Of a stretch of 9,074 nucleotides of DNA, positions 1 to 6,651 are shown piece by piece. The translations under genes were made by a program, and so were the position numbers. Source of the stretch: UBA2658 sp964617335 (GTDB lineage: Bacteria; Bacillota; Clostridia; Oscillospirales; Oscillospiraceae); NCBI GenBank assembly GCA_964617335.1, contig CAZTXG010000043.1, positions 1 to 9,074 on the forward strand. The letters are read 5' to 3'. The notes beneath the pieces are model-generated. The model was not told the origin of the DNA. It saw only the letters and a list, made by a program, of their open reading frames with translations, and searched no databases. The stretch's first letter is position 1, and each line of letters opens with the position of its first letter.

Positions 1-93
1 CGAACTAAACTTAAAAACGAGACCCAGTGGTCTGACAGGTGGGGAGTAGAATACTGGCACCCAGTTAATTTACGCTATATTTTCGACAAGTAA
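1..93 (+). CDS. C-terminal tail of an unidentified protein (partial)
   Basis: Frame 1 is open from the window edge to a TAA at 91-93, giving the last 30 residues of a gene that begins outside the window. The tail is aromatic-rich (four Trp, with WGVEYWHPVNLRYIFDK at the end) and has alternating hydrophobic residues like a beta-strand. It runs convergently towards the epimerase, leaving a 136-bp tail-to-tail gap. I do not recognise the family. An outer-membrane beta-barrel strand or a soluble enzyme tail are both possible. A transposase end is also conceivable, because an IS-end-like sequence follows at about 125-141. The open frame is short, so it could be chance, but its composition looks protein-like. 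Confidence 0.45.
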   Translation, partial: RTKLKNETQWSDRWGVEYWHPVNLRYIFDK

Positions 94-229
94 CATCAGA
101 AGTATGTATGGATCCAATTGATATCTTTTGGCACAGTCCCCTAGGCTAAGTATATGTGGTGTATGTATATTAAGTGAGTGGTAAATTATTTAATAAAATT
201 GTAAACGGTACTAAAAACAGGGTTGATAA

Positions 230-1255
230 TTATGAAATGTGATGTGGCTTTTTGTAATATTCAGTAAACCAATTATAGAAGTTATGGATTCCTGTTTTTA
301 ATGGAGTAGAGGGTTTGTAATTGTAATCTCTTTTCAAATGTGTTGTATCTGCATAAGTTGAGATGACATCACCGGGTTGCATCACCGTCATTTTTACAAT
401 TGCTTTCATGCCTGCTTCATGCTCTATAACTGAAAGGAAATCTGTTAACTTCACAGGGGCTGAACATCCCATGTTGTAAATTGTATGAGGTATCTCCTCT
501 AATGATTGTGAAGGTATAATTTTTAGAATACCTGTTACGATATCATCAATAAAAGTGAAGTCTCGCATCATATTTCCATTATTGAAGAGCTTGATGGTTT
601 CTCCTTTTATTATTGCAGACAAAAACAGAAAAGGTGCCATGTCAGGTCGCCCCCAGGGACCATAAACTGTAAAAAAACGTATACCGGTGGAATGAATATT
701 ATATAGTTTGGCATAAGAGTATGCCATTAGCTCGTTGGCCTTTTTAGTTACGGCATATAAGCTAACCGGTGAATCGGTGTTATCTGATTCTTTAAAGGGT
801 GTATCTAAACTATTTCCATATACGCTGCTTGAACTCGCATAAACAAGATGTTTTACGGGGTAGTATCTACAAGCCTCAAGTATATTTATAAATCCTGTGA
901 TATTTGAATTAATATAAGTATGAGGGTTTTGCAAAGAATATCTCACACCTGCCTGAGCAGCAAGATGAATCACATATGTAAAGTTCTCTTTTTTGAATAG
1001 CTTTTTAAGTCTTTCACCATCAATCAAATCCATTTTAATAAATTGAAACGACTTATAGGTATCGCTTTGCACATATTCATCAGGTAGAATTTTGTTCTCA
1101 TACAAACCCAATTCTTTAAGACGCGCATATTTAAGATGCACATCGTAATATGAACAAATATTATCAATACCTACTACTTTATAACCAGCATCTAATAAAG
1201 CACGTACAGTATGAAATCCAATAAAACCTGCAGCTCCTGTAACCAATATTTTCAT
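230..1255 (-). CDS. UDP-glucuronate epimerase-family NAD-dependent sugar epimerase
   Basis: This 341-residue extended short-chain dehydrogenase (SDR) is full length for its family and starts at an ATG. Visible features are the Rossmann motif GAAGFIG at residues 7-13, HLAAQAGVRYSLQNP at 97-111, the catalytic serine stretch SSSSVYG at 141-147, the YxxxK pair Y167/K171, and RFFTVYGPWGRPDMA near 193-207. The last block and the YYDVHLK segment are typical of UDP-glucuronate 4-epimerases (WbpP/CapI/LspL-like) and of the related 5-epimerases. The expected reaction is UDP-glucuronate to UDP-galacturonate (or UDP-iduronate) in the cytoplasm, using bound NAD. It is the last gene of the glycan operon, 5 nt after the GT83 stop, and probably supplies the sugar used by the operon. 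The exact epimer cannot be decided from sequence alone. Confidence 0.9.
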   Translation of the reverse strand: MKILVTGAAGFIGFHTVRALLDAGYKVVGIDNICSYYDVHLKYARLKELGLYENKILPDEYVQSDTYKSFQFIKMDLIDGERLKKLFKKENFTYVIHLAAQAGVRYSLQNPHTYINSNITGFINILEACRYYPVKHLVYASSSSVYGNSLDTPFKESDNTDSPVSLYAVTKKANELMAYSYAKLYNIHSTGIRFFTVYGPWGRPDMAPFLFLSAIIKGETIKLFNNGNMMRDFTFIDDIVTGILKIIPSQSLEEIPHTIYNMGCSAPVKLTDFLSVIEHEAGMKAIVKMTVMQPGDVISTYADTTHLKRDYNYKPSTPLKTGIHNFYNWFTEYYKKPHHIS

Positions 1256-1260
1256 TGTTT

Positions 1261-2796
1261 TCAGTTTAAAATAACTATAATGTTCTCACCAAACTGATAC
1301 TGAACCTTGTTTAGAATTATTGAGTGTATATCGGGATCGTTTTTAATATCCTTTGTACGTAACATAAGTAGTTTATTTTCATTAAAGACATGGAGTATTA
1401 CTTCTTTATCTACTTTAATAATATCTTTACCAAGGTAAACATCCATATTTTCAGAACGTTTGATATTATATACCCAATAGTCGTTAATCTCATACTCTTC
1501 AGCCAATTCTATTGCTTTTGTACACATGTTTCCCAATCCAAGCTGGTTATTCAACTGAGGAAAAGACCAGCCAGTTACAAACACGCTTAACAAAAAACCA
1601 AGTGCGAGAATGTTAATTGAACGGGTTACATAATTTTTTATATAAAGGAGATAAATAGTGAAAATACCGGTCAACATCAAAACAGCTGCTCCTGTATAGA
1701 TAAACGGATTTGATAGATAATGCAAACTTTCTGTTTTGCTTAGATAAAGAATTGAAGGCAAAGCAAGAACAAATATTAATGATGGAATGGCAATTGTTAG
1801 TTTAATCCACCAGTTTTGAAGATCGAATTTATTGAAAAGTAAAACTGTAAGAAAGATGAAAAAAGGTACAACAGGGAGTGAATATATTGCTATTTTTGAA
1901 CTGATAATGGATAACATAACTAGCGTGGACACTATAATGACAGCGAAAAATTGCTCTAATGTTGTGTTTATTCTTTTCTTTATTAATGCTGCAATAAAAA
2001 GACCGATAACTAAAAATGACCATGGTGCCAGTGTATACCAAATGGAAATAAGATAATAATAAAATGGCTCTTTATGATGAAACGAATCTATACCGCGTCC
2101 CACAGTTTGGTGTACAAGCAGATTATTGAGGTAATCAGCACCTCCTTCTATATAAACACCTGTAAGCCAAATAGCTGATCCTGTGAGGATAATAAGAAAG
2201 CTTTTCCATCCCCAATACCTTTTAAAGTGCGATATTTTCTTTTTATATATTAAAAATATTAAGGTAGAAATAAATGGTATTAAAAACCCTAAAGGTCCTT
2301 TTGAAAATAGTGCCAGAAAAACAAATATAGGAAAGAGCCAACTGTTACGATTAATATTTTTATCGTTATACATCTGATAAAATGTGTATAATGACAAAAT
2401 AATAAACATATTCATAAGCATATCCATACGAACTATCAAGGCAGCACCTGCAAATAATCCGGTTGTCATCAGAATAAGCGCTGTATCGTTGTCTCTGCCT
2501 ACCCACCTTGTCATTGTTATAAGAATTACAAATGCCGGAATAATTGATAATAATGAGTAATACCACATACGATGTTCACCAAGAATCAATTTTCCAATCA
2601 TCATTAGCCAGAAATGGAGTGGGGGCTTATCGGCATATATTTCACCCTGATTTGTAAAAGTAAATACATTTCCATTTTGTAATGCTTCATCTACAATACT
2701 AAGATAACGCAACTCGTTGTTTGGAGTATAATCACGCAGAAAGATTGCAGGCAACAGCGCGATAAACCATATAAGATAAATATACTTATTTTTCAT
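1261..2796 (-). CDS. ArnT-like GT83 membrane glycosyltransferase
   Basis: This 511-residue polytopic membrane protein has about a dozen hydrophobic segments and a soluble C-terminal part from about residue 430. The first outward loop carries RDYTPNNELRY (21-31), matching the acidic active-site loop of the ArnT/PMT superfamily. It is followed by DKPPLHFW (56-63), the counterpart of the family's KPPL motif, then SKGPLG and an HHKEPFYYYL loop, both also seen in ArnT-type enzymes. Such enzymes take a sugar from a polyprenyl-phosphate donor and attach it, on the periplasmic face, to lipid A, core sugars or proteins. The start overlaps the LABN gene by 11 nt, implying coupled translation. With an adjacent UDP-glucuronate epimerase, a uronic acid is a more likely substrate than aminoarabinose, for which no biosynthetic genes are visible. 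The acceptor is unknown. Confidence 0.85.
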   Translation of the reverse strand: MKNKYIYLIWFIALLPAIFLRDYTPNNELRYLSIVDEALQNGNVFTFTNQGEIYADKPPLHFWLMMIGKLILGEHRMWYYSLLSIIPAFVILITMTRWVGRDNDTALILMTTGLFAGAALIVRMDMLMNMFIILSLYTFYQMYNDKNINRNSWLFPIFVFLALFSKGPLGFLIPFISTLIFLIYKKKISHFKRYWGWKSFLIILTGSAIWLTGVYIEGGADYLNNLLVHQTVGRGIDSFHHKEPFYYYLISIWYTLAPWSFLVIGLFIAALIKKRINTTLEQFFAVIIVSTLVMLSIISSKIAIYSLPVVPFFIFLTVLLFNKFDLQNWWIKLTIAIPSLIFVLALPSILYLSKTESLHYLSNPFIYTGAAVLMLTGIFTIYLLYIKNYVTRSINILALGFLLSVFVTGWSFPQLNNQLGLGNMCTKAIELAEEYEINDYWVYNIKRSENMDVYLGKDIIKVDKEVILHVFNENKLLMLRTKDIKNDPDIHSIILNKVQYQFGENIIVILN

Positions 2797-3433
2797 ATGC
2801 AGTTAATTTTTTGCTTTTATGAGATATCATTAAATTTCTGATATATGCAGCAAATCCAAAAGACTGTCCAAGGATCAATACCGGGTCTTCACGAAATATT
2901 GCATAGCTAATGATTAGTAAAGACCCCAACAAACTTAAGATCCAAAACCCGGTAGGTAATACAGATTCATGATGTACTGCCGAATAAAAGAACTGATAAA
3001 TGAACCTAAGTGCAAATATTATTTGCCCGGCAGATCCAAAAATCAATAACCATATCGGTACATTTTTATTATTAAAAAAAGTATCGGTAAACAGTGTCAC
3101 ATTCCGAAGTAAAAGGGCTGTTGCAACCAGGGGTGTTAGTATAAGAACAATTTTGAAGACTCCTGCAATTTCTGTCCATTTACCCTGCATATTCAAATTC
3201 CAGAGGTAGATATAATAAGAAATAAACTGACCGAGTATTATTGCAAAATCGTTGCGTAGTACTCCGTATATAAATAACAGAAACGAACCTAAAATACTGA
3301 ATACCCAAAAGGCAGGAGGAGAAAGAACTTTACCTGCCTTCTCAGATGCAAACCATTGATAAAGAATGCGAGCTGAGAAAAAAATCTGGGCTAAGAAGCC
3401 AACAGCATACACACAAAAACTGCTTGTTTGCAT
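2786..3433 (-). CDS. Tandem LABN-domain (lipid-A-disaccharide synthase N-terminal-like) membrane protein
   Basis: This 215-residue integral membrane protein is built from two similar halves. Repeat 1 (about residues 10-82) contains AQIFFSARILYQWF, SPPAFWVFSILGS and ILGQFISYYIYLWNL. Repeat 2 (about 132-205) contains GQIIFALRFIYQFF, LPTGFWILSLLGS and ILGQSFGFAAYIRNL. The FW.(F/L)S(I/L)LGS and ILGQ.....YI.NL signatures mark the LABN family, named from a domain found fused to LpxB in some bacteria; it has no LpxB catalytic region here. There are roughly three helices per half, and the layout resembles small PQ-loop/SWEET-type carriers. It lies between a polyprenyl-phosphate sugar synthase and an ArnT-like transferase, 2 nt from the GT2 stop. 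A role in flipping or presenting the lipid-linked sugar is an inference. No known flippase family (ArnE/F, GtrA) is present in the operon. Confidence 0.8.
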   Translation of the reverse strand: MQTSSFCVYAVGFLAQIFFSARILYQWFASEKAGKVLSPPAFWVFSILGSFLLFIYGVLRNDFAIILGQFISYYIYLWNLNMQGKWTEIAGVFKIVLILTPLVATALLLRNVTLFTDTFFNNKNVPIWLLIFGSAGQIIFALRFIYQFFYSAVHHESVLPTGFWILSLLGSLLIISYAIFREDPVLILGQSFGFAAYIRNLMISHKSKKLTAYEK

Positions 3434-3435
3434 AA

Positions 3436-4179
3436 TTAATTTAAGTTGTGTTCATCAACGTTATAGTTGATATATCTCTTTTTCATCCAACGATACGCAA
3501 AGCAATCGATAAACGGACCGTAAAACCTGTTCCAAAGATGATACTTTGAAGTTCCTGCCATACGTGGATAATGGCTAACCGGGATCTGTTTAACCCTTCC
3601 GTTCTGTAACATTATCAACGCAGGCAGAAATCGATGCATTCCATTAAAAAGTGGTATTCTCTTTGCTGAATCCGTTTGCATAACTTTTAAAGGACATCCA
3701 GTATCTGATACCCCGTCTTGTGTCATCATACGCCGATAACTGTTTGCTATTTTTGATTGAAACTTCTTGAAATAAGAATCATTTCGGTTCACTCTTATTC
3801 CGGTTACCATTTCATACTCGCCAATATCTTTAAACAAAAGATTGAAATCTTCAGGATCGGTTTGCAAATCAGCATCCATATAACCTACATATTCAGAAAA
3901 ACATGAGTCGATACCCGCCTTCAAAGCTGCACTAAGTCCTTTATTATTTTTAAAGCTGATATAAAAAAAATGTGTGTTACTTATGCATATTTCTTTGATT
4001 TTTTGTAAACTGCTGTCTTTGGAGCCATCGTTGACGAATAATACACAAGCAGGGAACATGGAATGTTGCAGAAATTGCAACAATTCTTCTTTCAAAATGT
4101 AAACATTTTCTTCTTCGTTATAAATAGGTACAATAATTGTAACCTTGTAGTCTGAGGTACTATTCACTTTTACATTCAT
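3436..4179 (-). CDS. GT2 polyprenyl-phosphate glycosyltransferase (DPM/ArnC-like)
   Basis: This 247-residue GT-A fold enzyme has no obvious transmembrane helix. Motifs are VTIIVPIYNEEENV (13-26), NDGSKD (50-55), the metal-binding DADLQTDPED (102-111), GCPLK (161-165) and MHRFLPAL (181-188). The set matches dolichol-phosphate-mannose-synthase-like enzymes, which transfer a sugar from a nucleotide donor to a polyprenyl phosphate on the inner face of the cytoplasmic membrane. ArnC-type relatives carry C-terminal helices that are absent here, so it resembles the short soluble DPM1 form. It is the first gene of the operon. The 86-bp gap upstream (4180-4265) should hold the promoter, but I see no good TAnnTTTG box, only a weak TAAACT/AGTTTA hairpin at 4208-4227. 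Read-through from the TetR cassette is therefore possible. The donor is probably the epimerase product, by context only. Confidence 0.85.
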   Translation of the reverse strand: MNVKVNSTSDYKVTIIVPIYNEEENVYILKEELLQFLQHSMFPACVLFVNDGSKDSSLQKIKEICISNTHFFYISFKNNKGLSAALKAGIDSCFSEYVGYMDADLQTDPEDFNLLFKDIGEYEMVTGIRVNRNDSYFKKFQSKIANSYRRMMTQDGVSDTGCPLKVMQTDSAKRIPLFNGMHRFLPALIMLQNGRVKQIPVSHYPRMAGTSKYHLWNRFYGPFIDCFAYRWMKKRYINYNVDEHNLN

Positions 4180-4265
4180 TTCGCGTATTGTTTATGATTA
4201 TCTAAACTAAACTCATTAAAAAGTTTAAATGTATTTAATTATTTTCAAAAATTATGGAGATCTAA

Positions 4266-4484
4266 TTACTTAATATAACTTCCTATTAAGCCACCAAATA
4301 AACCTCCTATGATGCAGTTTACCAAACATTCTGAAGAAAGTGGAAGAGTACCCCAATATATTCCCCAATAATGCCAGTAGATAAAGCCAATTACTATTCC
4401 TAATATCATAGAAGCTATGACGGTCTTATTTATTATAAAGAATAATAACATTCGACCTATATTATTGTAATTCGCCATATTCAT
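4266..4484 (-). CDS. DUF6132-like small two-helix membrane protein lacking the usual cysteine pair
   Basis: This 72-residue protein has two hydrophobic helices (about 21-36 and 53-69), the second rich in glycine-zipper spacing (GGLFGGLIGS). The stretch GFIYWHYWGIYWGTLPLSS (33-51) aligns by eye with the DUF6132 pattern as I recall it, roughly YW...GC.SGTCPI.S, common in Bacteroidota. At the two positions where that family has cysteines this protein has Ile42 and Leu47. Its only cysteines, C53 and C57, lie at the start of helix 2. The gene overlaps the end of the thioredoxin-like gene by 23 nt from M1, or 17 nt from the alternative start M3, so the two are probably co-translated. Family function is unknown. 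The DUF assignment is from memory and moderate. A generic glycine-zipper protein is the alternative. Confidence 0.65.
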   Translation of the reverse strand: MNMANYNNIGRMLLFFIINKTVIASMILGIVIGFIYWHYWGIYWGTLPLSSECLVNCIIGGLFGGLIGSYIK

Positions 4485-4911
4485 TTTCTATTCTTTGAGC
4501 GATTTTTAATAAATTCTTATACGGAACTAATCCCATGATTCTTTTGATTTCTTTTTCTCCGTTAAAGACTAAAATATTAGGAATGCCTGAAACATTATAT
4601 TCATAAAAAACGACTGGATTCTTGCTTACATCTATCGAGTAGAAATTAATATTCTCATAGTTTTTTTGAGCAAGTCGCTCTACTTCAAATCTCATCTTTT
4701 CAGAAAGTTCAGAATCAGGATTATGGAAAAAGACAAAATCGATTTTATCATTATCATACTTCACATCTTCAATCTCTATTAAATTTGTTTTCACAGATGG
4801 TAACGGCATCCGTTCTAATATATTATTCGAAACTACAACAATGACAATGTAAAACACCAATATCGCAACAATAAAATACTGCGATTTAAGTTTCAAGACT
4901 TTATTCGACAT
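4462..4911 (-). CDS. Membrane-anchored thioredoxin-fold protein with SxxS instead of CxxC
   Basis: This 149-residue protein has a basic N-terminus, a single transmembrane anchor (about residues 11-29) and a thioredoxin-like domain (about 55-148) predicted to face the periplasm. FVFFHNPDSELSEKM aligns with the thioredoxin FWAxWCGPCK region, and the cis-proline region is intact as SGIPNILVFNGEK (108-120) followed by the expected glycine at 127. The active-site CxxC is replaced by S67-E-L-S70, both serines being TCT codons, and the protein contains no cysteine at all. It therefore cannot catalyse thiol-disulfide exchange. A binding, chaperone-like or scaffold role is plausible. AAAGGA lies upstream of the ATG, one of the few Shine-Dalgarno-like sequences here. 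It follows TetR by 40 nt and overlaps the DUF6132-like gene. Confidence 0.85.
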   Translation of the reverse strand: MSNKVLKLKSQYFIVAILVFYIVIVVVSNNILERMPLPSVKTNLIEIEDVKYDNDKIDFVFFHNPDSELSEKMRFEVERLAQKNYENINFYSIDVSKNPVVFYEYNVSGIPNILVFNGEKEIKRIMGLVPYKNLLKIAQRIENEYGELQ

Positions 4912-4951
4912 ATAATTAGTCCTTTAATACTATTCATGAATTATCTAATAC

Positions 4952-5551
4952 TTATTGCGAACTTACTTTCAATATTTTTAAAAGAGACTCTGATAGCAAG
5001 TCTATTTTCTCCACTATATCCAATTGGAAATTGAATAACTTCCATTCAAACATTTGATGACGGAAAGTTGGAATAATTATTTGAGCAATCTGTTTTGATG
5101 ATATAGATTTAGTAATAAAGTTACTCTTTTGTCCATCTACAACTAGGGACTCCACTTGAGCCATTAAGGTATCCATCAGCTGAATTATACTGCTATTTAT
5201 TTTTAGACTTTCATCCATTAGTCCTTCTGAAAATACAATAGTAACATAATATGGATTTTCTTTAAAATAGAGGGCTAAATTTCTGAAAAATAATGTGAAA
5301 TCCTTTTCATAATTATCCGTCACAGAAGCATCTTCGAGGATTTTACTGACATTGCTATGTAGGTATTGCAGAAGAGTTAATATTATCTCTTCTTTACTCG
5401 AAAAGTGTCTGTAAATAGCACTCTCAGAGAATTTCATTTCAGCCGCCAGATTTTTTATTGTCAGACTACTAATACCTGATGTAGTGAGCAGTTTCCCTGC
5501 TGCATCTATAATCTCCAACTGTCTCGGTTTTATGTTCATTGATATTATCAT
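4952..5551 (-). CDS. TetR/AcrR-family transcriptional regulator
   Basis: This 199-residue protein has a typical TetR N-terminal domain: helix 1 around PRQLEIIDAAGKLLTTSG, then the helix-turn-helix LTIKNLAAEMKFSESAIYRHF at about 25-45, followed by SSKEEIILTLLQYL. The all-helical C-terminal part (about 60-199) is the ligand-binding and dimerisation domain, with nothing to identify the ligand. M1 and M5 are both ATG. M5 (start at 5539) fits usual TetR N-termini equally well. The gene lies mid-cassette, 32 nt after the START-like gene. The only palindrome of TetR type that I found in the window is at the head of the cassette (6634-6651), so autoregulation of the entire operon is the simplest model. 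I would expect repression relieved by a small lipophilic or envelope-derived ligand, which is inference. Confidence 0.9.
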   Translation of the reverse strand: MIISMNIKPRQLEIIDAAGKLLTTSGISSLTIKNLAAEMKFSESAIYRHFSSKEEIILTLLQYLHSNVSKILEDASVTDNYEKDFTLFFRNLALYFKENPYYVTIVFSEGLMDESLKINSSIIQLMDTLMAQVESLVVDGQKSNFITKSISSKQIAQIIIPTFRHQMFEWKLFNFQLDIVEKIDLLSESLLKILKVSSQ

Positions 5552-5583
5552 TGTTATTACTTTAAAATAAAAGTATATCTAAT

Positions 5584-6225
5584 TCATTTATTATCATTTT
5601 TTACAAGCTCCAGAAACTTCTCCATATTGTCGAAAAGCCTTTTGGGAAAAGCTTTCTTCATTATGCTTACAGGCACTTTAAAACTGGGTGAAATGGAAGT
5701 TGAGATTGTAATCTTAAGCAGATCATTCTCTAACACTTGGAAAGAATATATTTCCTTGGCATAGGAAATACGTGAAGCACCAGTTTTGTCAATCAATGTT
5801 GGATCAGCCGTAATGGTAAAAGTAGCTCTGTTTTCTTCATTTTCTTCAAAAATCATCACATATGCACCATCAACCGCTGGTAACAAAAGATTTCCATCTT
5901 TATAGTAATAAATAATCCATTCATTCTCAGAGATTATTTTTATAGGCTTACTCGACTTTTCTCCACGGAATTCTTTATGTTCCGAAATGTTCTTCATCAG
6001 GGTAATGCAGCTTTCCAAACTTACATCACCAATTGCTGTTGTGATTGTCTCTACAAGTGGTACTTTATTACCATCTTCATTAACCCGAGTAGAGAAATTG
6101 TATTTTGCCGTTATATTACCATTTTTATTTGTAGCAGTTTTCCACTCATCGGTCTGAGCACTCAAGCTAACATTAAAAAGAATAAATCCAATCAATACTA
6201 TTCTAATTTTCAAATCTGTTTTCAT
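5584..6225 (-). CDS. Secreted START/SRPBCC-like lipid-binding domain protein
   Basis: This 213-residue protein starts at the ATG at 6225; a TTG 12 nt upstream is possible but adds nothing. The N-terminus MKTDLKIRIVLIGFILFNVS plus LSAQ is a signal peptide, with cleavage expected at SAQ and no lipobox cysteine, so the product should be periplasmic or exported. The mature part (about 190 residues) begins with Trp-Lys and a predicted beta-rich stretch, then GDVSLESCITLMKNISEHKEF, a long beta region, and a C-terminal amphipathic helix around VPVSIMKKAFPKRLFDNMEKFLELV. This size and order, a helix-grip pattern with a long final helix, suggests a START-type domain that holds a hydrophobic ligand. 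The assignment is from overall pattern, not a signature motif. It is 57 nt after the upstream gene and 32 nt before TetR. Confidence 0.7.
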   Translation of the reverse strand: MKTDLKIRIVLIGFILFNVSLSAQTDEWKTATNKNGNITAKYNFSTRVNEDGNKVPLVETITTAIGDVSLESCITLMKNISEHKEFRGEKSSKPIKIISENEWIIYYYKDGNLLLPAVDGAYVMIFEENEENRATFTITADPTLIDKTGASRISYAKEIYSFQVLENDLLKITISTSISPSFKVPVSIMKKAFPKRLFDNMEKFLELVKNDNK

Positions 6226-6282
6226 ATGGAGTTTCAAATTAAATTTTAAGCAAAAGTTGATATAATCATTTTGAAGTATATT

Positions 6283-6603
6283 TTAGAAATGAGGTGGTGA
6301 AAAATAAATTGTATTTAGTAGTTTATCGTCATTCAGCATAGACTCTGTTTTCACCTTAATATTGAAATTGCTGAATTTTATTTCTGTTTCGATATCCATT
6401 ACAGAGACATATACTAAATTGATGTATTTTCTTTGCAAATAATGTAAAATTTCTTCCGTTGAATTAAATTTCTTTTTTAAGACAATAGTTTCAACACCAA
6501 TAACATGATTGTTTTCTAAATCAAAAACAACCAAAGTCTTATTTTCACTAAAAATATTGGTGAGCTTATCTTCTGAAATGAATATTGCTTTTCTTTCAAT
6601 CAT
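6283..6603 (-). CDS. Hypothetical 106-aa cytoplasmic protein, first gene of the TetR cassette (possible NifX-like fold)
   Basis: The frame is open from an upstream GTG (6648), but that codon lies inside the operator and transcription start. The ATG at 6603 (MIERKAIFISED) is therefore the better start and gives 106 residues. There is no signal peptide, transmembrane helix or cysteine. The order FSENKTLVVFDLENNHVIGVETIV, then STEEILHYLQRKYINLVYVS, then FNIKVKTES resembles dinitrogenase iron-molybdenum-cofactor (NifX/NifB C-terminal) domains. Those have a strand pair ending in a '(F/Y).(I/V).(D/E)' motif, a helix, an 'gVd.VI..' strand and a final 'GIKVY' strand. The family's glycine-rich loop is not preserved. 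This is a weak fold-level resemblance, and I would otherwise call it hypothetical. It is the gene closest to the promoter, so it should be the most directly controlled by TetR. Confidence 0.75.
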   Translation of the reverse strand: MIERKAIFISEDKLTNIFSENKTLVVFDLENNHVIGVETIVLKKKFNSTEEILHYLQRKYINLVYVSVMDIETEIKFSNFNIKVKTESMLNDDKLLNTIYFSPPHF

Positions 6604-6633
6604 ATATTTATAATTTTCAAGGATAAAATAGAA

Positions 6634-6651
6634 TAAGTGAGCGTTCACTTA
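6634..6651. promoter_or_regulatory. Palindromic TetR-type operator
   Basis: TAAGTGAGCGTTCACTTA is an 18-bp near-perfect palindrome: seven-base arms TAAGTGA/TCACTTA around a centre that is itself symmetric at CG, with only the pair flanking CG mismatched. Length, symmetry and the GTGA..TCAC arms are typical of TetR-family operators. It starts directly after the -7 box on the minus strand and covers the expected transcription start, so a bound repressor would block initiation. The regulator is probably the TetR encoded at 4952-5551. I saw no second full copy in the window; the half-site TAAGTGAGTGG near 171-181 lacks its partner. Confidence 0.8.

Noticed and set aside
212..300. Perfect 10-bp inverted repeat TAAAAACAGG (212-221) / CCTGTTTTTA (291-300) spanning the epimerase stop codon
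   Set aside because: The 69-nt spacer, the location of one arm inside coding sequence and the AT-rich arms make a functional hairpin unlikely; probably chance.
1829..2056. Open frames on both strands within the GT83 gene
   Set aside because: They are alternative-frame shadows of a conserved membrane-protein gene, with no start signals or domain features.
4208..4227. Small TAAACT/AGTTTA hairpin between the TetR cassette and the glycan operon
   Set aside because: Only six A-T-rich pairs and no U tract; too weak to call as terminator or operator.
6604..6648. GTG start at 6648 extending the hypothetical protein to 121 residues
   Set aside because: The codon lies within the operator and at the expected transcription start; the ATG at 6603 is better placed.
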